A stretch of DNA of 64,000 nt from Nitratidesulfovibrio sp. (GTDB lineage: Bacteria > Desulfobacterota > Desulfovibrionia > Desulfovibrionales > Desulfovibrionaceae): NCBI RefSeq assembly GCF_040373385.1, contig NZ_JBDXXH010000013.1:1-64000 (forward strand), given 5' to 3'. Positions 16,761-24,925 of this stretch are shown one piece after another. How positions within the stretch are numbered: the first letter of the stretch is position 1; each line of letters begins with the position of its first letter. The translations under genes were made by a program, and so were the position numbers. The notes beneath the pieces were generated by a model. It ran no database searches. It was not told the DNA's origin and saw only the letters and a program-made list of their open reading frames with translations.

Positions 16761-17594
16761 TCAGGCCGCCCGCACGCCCACCCTGCGCAGTACCTCCGCG
16801 CTGGCGCGGAAGGGATTGTCGGCCCGGCCGCATTGCGGCAGCGGCACTTCCGGCAGGGCGGGCAGCCCGGCAAGGTGCGCATTGTAGGCATGCACCGCCA
16901 GCGGCTCCAGGGTCAGCACGTCTTCGGCGTTGTAGGCCAGCAGGGTTTCCAGGGCGCGCTCATCCCCGCTGTTCTGCCAATGGTGCCACAAGAGCACGGC
17001 GGTATAGCCGTCCACCCCGGTCAGCCCCCCGCGATCCAGCCCGAAGGCCTGCTCCACCCGCTTCAGCCCGCCGGAATACCCCAGCGGCTTCAGCACCCAG
17101 CGCAGGTCCAGGTGGGCCATGTCCAGCTTCTGGCGGAAGGTATGCTCGATGAACGGCGCATCAAAGCCGCGCCCGTTGAAGGTCACCAGCAGCTTGTAGT
17201 CGCGGATGTCGTCGGCGAAGGCTTCCAGGTTGTTGCCGTGGCGATAGGTGCGCAACTGGAACCCGTCCCACAGGGCTATGGTGGTGATGTGCGATTCCGG
17301 CCAGCCAAGGCCCGTGGTTTCGATGTCCACGTAGGCCGCCTGATGGCGGAACGCGGCGAACAGCCGCCACTGGTCCGCCGCGCCCAGGCGCTGGCCGAAC
17401 CACGCGGCATCGCCCGCCGCGAGGCGCGCGTGCGAATCGGCGATGCCGGTGGCAAACGTGCCTGCCTCGTGCCTGCGGCAGGGAATGTCGCCGCGCGCGG
17501 CGGCATCCTGCCAGGTCAGGCAGCCCCCGCGCCACAGGCGTTCCTCGAAGGCGGCGCCCACGCCGGGCAGATGGCGGAAGGTGGAGGTGATCAT
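16761..17594 (-). CDS. RNase H-fold 3'-5' exonuclease (YprB-like)
   Basis: 277 residues. Central DnaQ-like nuclease core: VDIETTGLG (DxE), FNGRGFDAPFIEH, and YNAEDVLTL (YxxxD), i.e. a DEDDy arrangement for two-metal catalysis. Resembles the YprB family of ribonuclease H-like proteins. Start ATG 17594 overlaps the nth stop in ATGA, so the two are translationally coupled and probably cotranscribed. A DNA repair or RNA processing role is possible; the pairing with endonuclease III favours DNA (inference). The frame stays open far upstream, but that is the antisense of other sequence. Confidence 0.88.
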   Translation of the reverse strand: MITSTFRHLPGVGAAFEERLWRGGCLTWQDAAARGDIPCRRHEAGTFATGIADSHARLAAGDAAWFGQRLGAADQWRLFAAFRHQAAYVDIETTGLGWPESHITTIALWDGFQLRTYRHGNNLEAFADDIRDYKLLVTFNGRGFDAPFIEHTFRQKLDMAHLDLRWVLKPLGYSGGLKRVEQAFGLDRGGLTGVDGYTAVLLWHHWQNSGDERALETLLAYNAEDVLTLEPLAVHAYNAHLAGLPALPEVPLPQCGRADNPFRASAEVLRRVGVRAA

Positions 17595-18400
17595 GACATG
17601 CCGCCGTTGCGGGGTTTGGCGGGCGATTTGGGCGGAGGTGCGGTCGCAGGCCCGGCCGATGCGGCCCTGGCGGTGCCCGCCTTGCCGGGCCGTTTCCCGG
17701 CGGCCTTGCCCGCTGTCTTGGTCACCGCCTTGTCCATCTTCTTGCGCGAATCCGCGCCGGGCTTCTCCCCCACCCCATGGCGCGGGCAGACCTCGATCAT
17801 CTCGCATTCGCCGCAACGCGGGGCACGCGCATCGCACACGTGGCGACCAAACCACACCAGCATGTGGTTCACGTCGCCCCAGGCATCGCGCGGAAAAAGG
17901 TCCATCAGGTCGCGCTCTATCTGCACCGGGTCCACGGATTCGGTGAAGCCCATGCGGAAGGCAATGCGCTTGACGTGGGTGTCCACGGCAATGCCCTCGT
18001 TGATGCCGTAGGCCCCCCACAGCACCACGTTGGCCGTCTTGCGGGCCACGCCGGGCAGTTGCACCAGTTCGGCCATGGTGCGGGGCACCTCGCCACCGTG
18101 CACTTCGGCCACGCGGCGTGCCGCCCCCAGCAGGTTGGTGGCCTTGTTGCGGTAGAAGCCGGTGGAATGGATGACCTCTTCCAGTTCTTCCTGCGTGGCA
18201 CGGGCAAGCGCTGCCGGGCCGGGCCAGCGGCGGAACAGGCCGGGGGTGACCTGGTTCACGCGCACGTCGGTGCACTGGGCGGCCAGCACCGTGGCCACCA
18301 GCAGTTCCCAGGCGTTCTGGGCCACCAGATGCGTTTCGCGGGTGGGGTAACGCAGGCGCAGGAGTTCGAGCACCCTGGCCGCGCGGTCGGCGGTCTGCAT
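17591..18400 (-). CDS. nth: Endonuclease III
   Basis: 269 residues. Bifunctional DNA glycosylase/AP lyase for oxidised pyrimidines. Helix-hairpin-helix LPGVARKTANVV with catalytic Lys, catalytic Asp in VDTHVKR, and the [4Fe-4S] loop C-x6-C-x2-C-x5-C (CDARAPRCGECEMIEVC). About 50 extra C-terminal residues are Lys/Ala/Pro rich and probably disordered, absent from E. coli Nth. Start ATG 18400 follows GGAG. Overlaps the downstream nuclease gene by 4 bp. Confidence 0.96.
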   Translation of the reverse strand: MQTADRAARVLELLRLRYPTRETHLVAQNAWELLVATVLAAQCTDVRVNQVTPGLFRRWPGPAALARATQEELEEVIHSTGFYRNKATNLLGAARRVAEVHGGEVPRTMAELVQLPGVARKTANVVLWGAYGINEGIAVDTHVKRIAFRMGFTESVDPVQIERDLMDLFPRDAWGDVNHMLVWFGRHVCDARAPRCGECEMIEVCPRHGVGEKPGADSRKKMDKAVTKTAGKAAGKRPGKAGTARAASAGPATAPPPKSPAKPRNGGMS

Positions 18401-18959
18401 GAAAGGCTCCGTGATGGGGATATGCGCGCAACTGGCGGGCAAGGGGACGGAAGGCCCACGGGACAGTGGCGAACAGGACCGGGCAGGCATGCCGGTGAAC
18501 AGGCGTACAGGCGTAGGGGGGCAGGCATGCGGGCCTGGTGACGCCCTGCCCAGTGTGCGGCGGCCAGTATATGCCATGCCGGGCCGCGCCCCGCAACCAC
18601 ATGAAAGAGGAAGGCCCCGCGCGCCCTGCCGGGGCGTGCCGTGCCCTGCGCATGATTATCTGCTGCCGCCCTGCCGCCCCGTCACCGCCGTCAGCCAGCC
18701 CCATCCACATGCGTCCGTGCTCATTCGCACCGTATCCACCGCCCCCGCAAGCCACCCACCGCACCGGCCCCCTGCGGCATTCCGGTGCCGGAACCGTGAT
18801 CATCGCGTTGCCGTGTGGTGGCTTCTCCGTTATGCACATGGGCGGCGCGCCGCGTGCGGATGCCTTCATCCCGCATCCGCTGCCCGTCGGCACCGCGCGG
18901 CCACCCCGCGCACCATCATACCCACGGCGCCGGGCGGCACCCCGCCGCAGGAGGTCCAC
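18401..18959. other. Gene-free divergent spacer nth / cutA
   Basis: About 560 bp with no supported gene. A long plus-strand frame runs through it into cutA but has no start signal or recognisable domain. A GC-rich hairpin (GGCCCCGCGCGCC..GGGGCGTGCC) lies near 18620. No clear promoter found. Confidence 0.5.
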
Positions 18960-19280
18960 ATGGCGGTCATCGTGTACATGACGGCCCCGAACCCGGAAGA
19001 GGCCGAGCGCATTGGCCGCATCCTGGTGGAACGCCGCCTTGCCGCGTGCGTCAACGTGCTGGGGTCCATCCGGTCCATCTACCACTGGGCGGGCGACATC
19101 CAGACCGAAACCGAAGCCGCGTTCATCGCCAAGACCACCGATGCCCTCGTGCCCGCCCTGACCGAGGCGGTATTGCAACTGCACCCCTACGAGGTGCCCT
19201 GTGTGGTAACCCTGCCCATCACCGGCGGCAGCGCCGCCTTTCTCGGCTGGATCGACGAAGTAACCCGCAAGGAGCCCTAG
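18960..19280 (+). CDS. cutA: CutA-family divalent cation tolerance protein
   Basis: 106 residues, normal length for CutA1, a trimeric ferredoxin-like fold linked with copper and divalent metal tolerance. Visible: VYMTAPNPEEAERIGRILVE, RLAACVNVLGSIRSIYHW, and HPYEVPCVV. Strong CAGGAGG before ATG 18960. Stop is one base from the next start, so it is cotranscribed with the sugar kinase. Confidence 0.95.
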   Translation: MAVIVYMTAPNPEEAERIGRILVERRLAACVNVLGSIRSIYHWAGDIQTETEAAFIAKTTDALVPALTEAVLQLHPYEVPCVVTLPITGGSAAFLGWIDEVTRKEP

Positions 19281-19281
19281 C

Positions 19282-20208
19282 ATGTCCATCTACGTTTCCG
19301 GGTCCATCGCCTACGACCGCATCATGAATTTCCCCGGCAAGTTCGCGGACCACATCCTGCCGGAAAAGATACACATCCTGAACGTGTGCTTCCTCATCGA
19401 CCGGCTGGAGGAAAAGCGCGGCGGCACGGCGGGCAACATTGCCTACAGCCTGGCCCTGCTGGGCGAAAAGCCGCACATCCTGTGCTGCGTGGGCAAGGAC
19501 TTTGACCGCTACGCAGAGGAACTGGACAAGCTGGGCCTGCCGCAGGATGGCATCCGCAAGCTGGACGACCAGTTCACCGCCGGGGCCTACATCACCACCG
19601 ACCAGAGCGACAACCAGATCACCGGCTTCAACCCGGCGGCCATGCGCTTTGCGTGCGAATATCCTTTCCCCGCGCTGGACGCCAAGGCCGACATCGCCAT
19701 CGTCTCGCCCGGCAACGTGGACGACATGGTGGGGCTGCCGCGCATGTTCCGCGAGCGCGGCGTGCGCTACATCTTCGACCCCGGCCAGCAGATTCCCGCC
19801 CTGTCCGGCGACCAGTTGTACGAGGCCATCTGCGGCGCGCACATGCTGGTCACCAACGACTACGAACTGGAAATGATCATGAAGGCCACGGGCCGCACCA
19901 AGGCGGAACTGCTGGAGCGCACCGGGTGGATCATCACCACCATGTCCGAGCACGGCTCGCGCATCGACAACGGCAGCCCGGTGCTGGTGCCCGCCGTCAA
20001 GGCCGACCAGGTGCTGGACCCCACCGGCGCGGGCGATGCCTACCGCGCGGGGCTCATCAAGGGGCTGGTGGACGGCAAGGACGTGACAGAGGCTGCCCGC
20101 ATGGGCGCCACCTGCGCCAGCTTCTGCGTGGAGCACTACGGCACCCAGGAACATGCCTTCACGCCGGAGCAGTTCGCGGCGCGGCACAAGGCGGCGTTTG
20201 GCGTATAG
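19282..20208 (+). CDS. PfkB-family carbohydrate (adenosine-like) kinase
   Basis: 308 residues. N-terminal GSIAYDRIMNFPGKF and RGGTAGNIAYSLALLG, and C-terminal LDPTGAGDAYRAG with the anion-hole GAGD catalytic Asp, define a PfkB/ribokinase-fold kinase. The length and the RGGTAGN motif resemble the adenosine kinase-like subgroup found in anaerobes; the substrate is not certain. RBS AAGGAG lies within the end of cutA, one base separating the genes. Confidence 0.9.
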   Translation: MSIYVSGSIAYDRIMNFPGKFADHILPEKIHILNVCFLIDRLEEKRGGTAGNIAYSLALLGEKPHILCCVGKDFDRYAEELDKLGLPQDGIRKLDDQFTAGAYITTDQSDNQITGFNPAAMRFACEYPFPALDAKADIAIVSPGNVDDMVGLPRMFRERGVRYIFDPGQQIPALSGDQLYEAICGAHMLVTNDYELEMIMKATGRTKAELLERTGWIITTMSEHGSRIDNGSPVLVPAVKADQVLDPTGAGDAYRAGLIKGLVDGKDVTEAARMGATCASFCVEHYGTQEHAFTPEQFAARHKAAFGV

Positions 20209-20545
20209 GGCCTGCACCACCATGAGCCTTTTGCCCTCTGCCTGACCGACCCGAAGGGCGCGAAGCGTGCCCGTTGGGCGAGCTTGCGAGCTCTACGGGC
20301 ATCGAGAACAGAGATGTCAGAATGGTTTTTTATTTCGGCCGAATACCACAAAAGTATACTCCCTCCATAAAGAAACCATTCTTCCTTGGCAGAGAACAAA
20401 ATCCCTCATAGCGGCAACAGGCCCTAGTGGGTACCCACACGCCCGACCAAGCAAACAACATAAAATACCGCCGGATTCCCGAGGGAATCCGGCGGTATTT
20501 TGTGTTGGTCGATAGTCAAGAGCCCGCATCAATAAGACGGGGCAC
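20209..20545. other. Convergent intergenic region with imperfect hairpin
   Basis: No gene. At 20319-20382 an imperfect inverted repeat begins AGAATGGTTT and ends AAACCATTCT (10 perfect terminal pairs, most of the next seven also pairing) around a 30-base AT-richer loop. A bidirectional terminator follows at 20462-20501. Confidence 0.55.
20462..20501. terminator. Bidirectional rho-independent terminator
   Basis: A run of four A, then the 14-bp stem TACCGCCGGATTCC/GGAATCCGGCGGTA with loop CGAG, then four T. It sits between the convergent PfkB kinase and FTR genes and can end both. Confidence 0.85.
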
Positions 20546-20890
20546 CTACCCGAACAGTTTCTCCGGCGGCCTGCGCTCCGGCACGATGTCGTGGGGAATC
20601 TCGTCCTCGTTCCAGGCCTGCGACACGTACAGTCCGCAGAAGCAGGCCCCGAATTCCTTCACGTCGTCCTCGCGGTACACGCAGGGACAGACGATGTCGC
20701 GGTCCTTTTCGAACTCGCCAAGGGCCAGGCGACAGGGGCAGGCCATGTACCCGTAGCGCTGCTTGTTCACCAGCAGGCTTTCCAGCAGGGGCATGGTCAT
20801 GTCCATGTCCTTGTTGAAGAAATAGCCCTTGGGCTCCTGAATCTTGCGCAGCATGTCATGCAGCGCCTGCGGGGTTGCGGGGCCGCTCAT
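20546..20890 (-). CDS. Ferredoxin-thioredoxin reductase catalytic subunit
   Basis: 114 residues. Three CxC motifs, C51-P-C53, C68-P-C70 and C83-F-C85, match the [4Fe-4S]-disulfide site of FTR beta chains, which reduce thioredoxin-like partners with ferredoxin electrons. No variable (alpha) subunit is nearby, as in other non-photosynthetic anaerobes. Its start codon overlaps the stop of the upstream glutaredoxin gene (ATGA), with a GGAGG about nine bases before. The pair probably forms a ferredoxin-to-glutaredoxin/thioredoxin relay (inference). Confidence 0.95.
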   Translation of the reverse strand: MSGPATPQALHDMLRKIQEPKGYFFNKDMDMTMPLLESLLVNKQRYGYMACPCRLALGEFEKDRDIVCPCVYREDDVKEFGACFCGLYVSQAWNEDEIPHDIVPERRPPEKLFG

Positions 20891-21150
20891 AGTTGCAGGG
20901 CCTCCTTGATGTCTTCCTTGTGGAAGCCCACGATGACGCGGCCATTGCCGCAGACCAGCGTGGGAAAGGACAGCTTGGGATTGTGGGTGCGAATTTCTTC
21001 CAGCACCGCCTTGCGCTCGTCGCCCTCAAGCTGGTCCACGAACACGCACTTGTAGTCCACGCCGTGTTCTTCGAGGTACTGCTTGGTGTTCTTGCAGTGA
21101 ACGCAGGTGGACAGGGCAAACAATTTCACTTCGTTGGAATCGTCGGACAT
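20887..21150 (-). CDS. Glutaredoxin-like protein
   Basis: 87 residues, thioredoxin fold. Active site CVHC near the N-terminus (LFALSTCVHCKNTK), cis-Pro in LSFPTLVCG, and GFHKEDIKEAL at the end, typical of NrdH/glutaredoxin-like proteins. Start ATG 21150 with GAGG upstream. First gene of a two-gene operon with FTR beta, overlapping by 4 bp, which makes it the likely reduction partner. Confidence 0.93.
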   Translation of the reverse strand: MSDDSNEVKLFALSTCVHCKNTKQYLEEHGVDYKCVFVDQLEGDERKAVLEEIRTHNPKLSFPTLVCGNGRVIVGFHKEDIKEALQL

Positions 21151-21328
21151 GATCAATACCTCGCTCGGCGTGCGCGCCGCATCGTTCGATGGAATACGTC
21201 TGAGGTGCCGCGAACTGCTGGCGCATCCTAGCAGCAGCCCCCCGGCGTGACAATCCGCACGAAAACGCAAAGGGACTGCCCTTCCGGGGCATGCACCGGG
21301 ATTACCTGCCGAAAGTCGCCCCCCGCCG

Positions 21329-21841
21329 CTACGCCGATGGCCGCCCGGCCACCGCGTCGGCAATGAGCGAGGCCAGCCGCCGCACGGTGGCGGCAAGGTC
21401 GGGGTGTTCCTCAAGGGCGCCGTCCACGCGGATGCCGTAGCGCTCATCCCGCAGGGGGCGGCGAACGCCATCGCCGCCGGGGTGTCCGGTGCCGTCGCGG
21501 TCGCCCAGCAGCACCGTGAGCGCGTTGTGGGTGATCACGATGGTGCGCCCGCCCACCTCCACGGTCAGGGTATCGCCGTCGTCCCGCACCTCGAAGCGCT
21601 GGTCCTCGGGCAATTCCTCGCGCATTTCGTCCAGGGCGGCGGCCACGGGGCGCAGCCGTTCGCGGGCCACGTCGCGCAGCCGCTCGGACATGCCGGTGGC
21701 GCTTTCGCCCACGGCCCGGCGGCGCGACAGTTCCTCGCGCAGCACATCGCGCGGGTTTTCCGGCCTGGTCCGCCACACGTAGCGCAACAGCAGGTAAATC
21801 AGCAGGACGAACAGGCCGCCCAGAATCAAGCCGCGTATCAT
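21329..21841 (-). CDS. Membrane-anchored hypothetical protein
   Basis: 170 residues. One N-terminal membrane helix (GLILGGLFVLLIYLLLRYVW) followed by a charged, probably cytoplasmic region rich in Arg and Glu (about 25-95, helix-prone) and a small beta-rich segment (DGDTLTVEVGGRTIVITH). I recognise no family. Start ATG 21841 is chosen for GGAG six bases upstream; an ATG 12 bases earlier is possible. Confidence 0.7.
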   Translation of the reverse strand: MIRGLILGGLFVLLIYLLLRYVWRTRPENPRDVLREELSRRRAVGESATGMSERLRDVARERLRPVAAALDEMREELPEDQRFEVRDDGDTLTVEVGGRTIVITHNALTVLLGDRDGTGHPGGDGVRRPLRDERYGIRVDGALEEHPDLAATVRRLASLIADAVAGRPSA

Positions 21842-22609
21842 GCCATACTCCATGCCGCGAAAGGTGTGCCTTGCGCAAGTGGCCGGACAAAGGCCCGGCC
21901 CGGCGGACATGCGGAACCATCGAAGCCGGGCGTGCCAGCCAGGCCAGGCACGTCAGTCAGGCCAGTCAGGCCACTCAGGCCAGATCGGTACATGCGGGCT
22001 GCCGGGCCGCTTCAGCCAGCGCGGCGTGCCCGCAGGTACCCCGCCCCGTCATGGCCATCCGCCCCCCCCGAACGGGGTGAAACCCGCAAACCGTTGCGGG
22101 GCGCGGATTGCCGGGGCGACGGCCAGTTTGCCCTTGACATCTTTCTTAACGTCTTCCTATGACTTACGTAACTGGAAAGCCATCGGCAAGGCCCGTTGGC
22201 ACGTTCCGGACTGTCACGATTCCCGCGCGAAACGGTTGCGAACCGGCACCGCGCCCCGGCAAACCTCAACCCGCATCGCCGCCCGAAAACCGGACGATAC
22301 GCCACGCGACACGGGGGAAAACGCCCGACAGCGCGACAGCGCGATAACGCAACTGCGTCAGCCACGGCAGCCACGGCGGATTACGAAACACAGGGACCAC
22401 GCAGCGCCACGGGCACCCGCCCGTACCGCGCACCGCCAGGCAAAGGCCGCACGAACGGCACTGACGCACGACGTCACAGGGACGACGCCCCGCACGAGGA
22501 AGCACGAACGGAACACGGTTTTGTTGGCGGCATCACGCATTCATGGACACTGCGCCCTGCCCGGCAGGGATTTCATCTCCACAACCATCAGGAACAAGGG
22601 AGACGGATT
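21842..22609. other. Long gene-free leader before the EF-G-like gene
   Basis: About 770 bp. At 21940-21990 there are 9-10 bp direct repeats of the CAGGCCAGT type. A promoter is at 22134-22163, leaving about 440 bases of transcribed leader. Plus-strand frames through it have no start signal or family. No known riboswitch recognised. Confidence 0.5.
22134..22163 (+). promoter_or_regulatory. Sigma-70-type promoter of the EF-G-like gene
   Basis: Perfect TTGACA (22134-22139), 18-base spacer, TATGAC (22158-22163). The AT-rich spacer stands out in this GC-rich DNA. The nearest downstream gene starts at 22610. Confidence 0.6.
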
Positions 22610-24676
22610 ATGTCCAAGGCGTTGGAGACCCAAAGAACCTATGCTCTCGTAGGAACCGGAGGTTGCGGTAAGACCTCGCTCGCCGAAATGCTGCTGTATC
22701 AGGCGGGCGTGGTCGGCCGCCTCGGCAAAATCGAGGAGGGCACCACCGCCCTCGACTTCGAGCCGGAGGAAACCAAGCGGCGCGGTTCCATTCAGCCCTC
22801 GGTGGCCACCCTGCAACGCAACGGTTCCCGCCACTTCCTGCTCGACATTCCCGGCGACAACAACTTCATCGGCGACATCGGCTACCTGCTTTCAGGCGTC
22901 GATGCCGCCGTTTTCGTCATCGATGCGGTGGACGGCGTGCGGCCGCTCACCCGCAAGCTGTGGCAGTCGGTGCGGGCCGCCGGGCTGCCCGCCGCTGTGT
23001 TCATCAACAAGGTGGACCGCGACCGGGCCGACTTCGACATGGCCTTCTCCGGCCTTTCCGCCATCCTCGGCATGCGGCCCGTGCTGCTGTACATGCCCAT
23101 CGGCCAGCAGACCAATTTCAAGGGCCTGGTGGACGTGCTGGCGGGCAAGGCCTGGTTCTTCGACGACGACGGCAAGGTGACCGAGGGCGAAATACCCGCC
23201 GACATGGCCGACGATGTGTCCGCCCTGCGCGAGACCACCATCGAGAACATCGCCGAGGCCGATGAAACCCTGATGGAAAAATACCTCGAAGAGGGCGAAC
23301 TGACCCCCGAGGAAATGGCCCTGGGCCTGCAAAAGGGCGTTCTGGCCGGGGATCTCGTGCCCGTGGTGGCCGGCGCCGCCATGGAAAACAAGGGCGGCGC
23401 GCAGTTGCTGGACACCATCGACCGCCTGCTGCCCTCGCCACTGCAACGCGCCGCATGGCTGGACGCGGGCGGCAAGGAACGGGCCAGCAGCCCCGGCGCC
23501 CCCGCCGCCTGTTTCGTGTTCAAGACCCTGGCAGACCCCTTCGCGGGGCAGCTCAGCCTGATCCGGGTGCTTTCGGGTACCGTCTCCACCGAATCCACCC
23601 TGAAGAACATGACCACGGGCGAACCGGAACGCCTTGGCTCGCTGCTGTACCTTACCGGCAAGACCCAGACCCCCTGCAAGGACGTGCTGGGGCCCGGCGC
23701 CGTGGTGGCCGTGGCCAAGCTGAAGGGCACCCGCACCGGCGACACCCTGTGCGACGAAAAGAACCCCTTCGCGCTGCCCAAACCGGCCATGCCGCCGCAG
23801 CTGATCACCTATGCCCTCGCCCCCAAGGAAAAGGGCGACGAGGACAAGGTGTTCACCGCCGTGCACAAGCTGCTGGACGAGGACATCACCCTGCGCCTGG
23901 CCCGCGACGAGGAAACCGGCGACATCCTGCTTTCCGGCATGGGCCAGCTGCACATCGAACTTTCCGTCGAAAAGGCCAGGCGGCGCTACAAGACAGAAAT
24001 CGTGCTCAAGACCCCCAAGGTGCCCTACCGCGAAACCGTACGCGGCAAGGCCCAGGTGCAGGGGCGGCACAAGAAGCAGTCCGGCGGGCGCGGCCAGTTC
24101 GGCGACTGCTGGATAGAGATGGAAGGGCTGCCGCGCGGCTCCGGCTACGTGTTCGAGGATGCGGTGGTGGGCGGCTCCATCCCCCGCCAGTACATCCCCG
24201 CCGTGGACAAGGGCGTGCAGGAGGCCTCCGCGCGCGGGTACCTTGCCGGGTGCCCGGTGGTGGACTTCAAGGTGAAGCTGTACGACGGCAGCTACCACAC
24301 GGTGGACTCGTCCGAAATGGCGTTCAAGATCGCGGGTTCGCTGGCCTTCAAGAAGGCCATGGAACAGATGAAGCCCACCCTGCTCGAACCCATCGTGCTG
24401 CTGTCCGTTTCCGTGCCCGACGAATACATGGGCGACGTCATCGGCGACCTGTCGTCGCGGCGCGGCAAGGTGCTGGGGTCCGATTCGCAGGTGGGCATCA
24501 CCGAAATCAAGGCCCACGTGCCCATGAGCGAAGTGCTGCGCTACGCGCCCGACCTGCGTTCCATGACCGGCGGGCAGGGCGTGTTCACCATGGAATTCGA
24601 CCACTACGAGGAAGCGCCGCCGCCGGTGGCCGAAAAGGTCATCGCCGACTACCGGAAGGAGCGCGGCGAGGAGTAG
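22610..24676 (+). CDS. EF-G-like translational GTPase with altered G3 motif
   Basis: 688 residues with all EF-G domains: GTPase (P-loop GTGGCGKT at 15-22, NKVD at 133-136), beta barrel, and domains III-V (GMGQLHIELSVEK; SGGRGQFGDC; RRGKVLGSDSQ). The G3 motif, DTPGH in EF-G and EF-Tu, reads DIPGD here (79-83), so the GTP-activating His is replaced by Asp83. That marks it as one of the EF-G-like paralogues and not the housekeeping EF-G, which usually lies in the str operon. Such paralogues have been linked to ribosome rescue or recycling or are uncharacterised; the role here is unknown. Start ATG 22610 follows AGGGAG. Confidence 0.93.
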   Translation: MSKALETQRTYALVGTGGCGKTSLAEMLLYQAGVVGRLGKIEEGTTALDFEPEETKRRGSIQPSVATLQRNGSRHFLLDIPGDNNFIGDIGYLLSGVDAAVFVIDAVDGVRPLTRKLWQSVRAAGLPAAVFINKVDRDRADFDMAFSGLSAILGMRPVLLYMPIGQQTNFKGLVDVLAGKAWFFDDDGKVTEGEIPADMADDVSALRETTIENIAEADETLMEKYLEEGELTPEEMALGLQKGVLAGDLVPVVAGAAMENKGGAQLLDTIDRLLPSPLQRAAWLDAGGKERASSPGAPAACFVFKTLADPFAGQLSLIRVLSGTVSTESTLKNMTTGEPERLGSLLYLTGKTQTPCKDVLGPGAVVAVAKLKGTRTGDTLCDEKNPFALPKPAMPPQLITYALAPKEKGDEDKVFTAVHKLLDEDITLRLARDEETGDILLSGMGQLHIELSVEKARRRYKTEIVLKTPKVPYRETVRGKAQVQGRHKKQSGGRGQFGDCWIEMEGLPRGSGYVFEDAVVGGSIPRQYIPAVDKGVQEASARGYLAGCPVVDFKVKLYDGSYHTVDSSEMAFKIAGSLAFKKAMEQMKPTLLEPIVLLSVSVPDEYMGDVIGDLSSRRGKVLGSDSQVGITEIKAHVPMSEVLRYAPDLRSMTGGQGVFTMEFDHYEEAPPPVAEKVIADYRKERGEE

Positions 24677-24737
24677 CCGAAGCTGCCGCCGCCAGTTGCG
24701 TGAAGACGGATGAAGAGAACTGACCACGAATGAGAAA

Positions 24738-24770
24738 AAGTGCGCCGCCCCCGGGGTTCCGGGGGCGGCA
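24738..24770 (+). terminator. GC-rich hairpin after the EF-G-like gene
   Basis: GCCGCCCCCGG-GGTT-CCGGGGGCGGC, a stem of 11 pairs, about 65 bp after the stop. The following sequence ATTCACGTT lacks a proper T run, so termination is plausible but not strong. Confidence 0.5.
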
Positions 24771-24865
24771 TTCACGTTGTGGGCGTCAGAGGGCAAGACC
24801 GTTACGACGCACCGGATTCCCTCCAACCAGACAGGGGGCCCCATCGACAAATGCACACTGTCGTA

Positions 24866-24888
24866 TTTTTGCATTCTGCATGCAAAAA
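24866..24888 (+). promoter_or_regulatory. Palindromic operator candidate upstream of gntR
   Basis: Perfect inverted repeat TTTTTGCAT - TCTGC - ATGCAAAAA, directly abutting the -35 element of the gntR promoter. Placement and symmetry fit autoregulation by the encoded GntR/FadR-type dimer (inference). Confidence 0.65.
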
Positions 24889-24890
24889 GG

Positions 24891-24919
24891 TTGACCCTTC
24901 CTCTCCCCCTGACTAAGCT
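24891..24919 (+). promoter_or_regulatory. gntR promoter
   Basis: TTGACC (24891-24896), 17-base spacer, TAAGCT (24914-24919). The expected transcription start falls at or within a base or two of the gntR ATG at 24926, and there is no Shine-Dalgarno, so the mRNA may be leaderless. Confidence 0.6.
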
Positions 24920-24925
24920 TGCCCC

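Noticed and set aside
18399..18959. N-terminal extension of cutA
   Set aside because: CutA is complete from 18960 with a strong ribosome site; the upstream frame is low-complexity spacer.
16761..19289. 842-residue minus-strand open frame
   Set aside because: Only the last 277 residues are the nuclease; the upstream part overlaps nth in another frame and has no domain.
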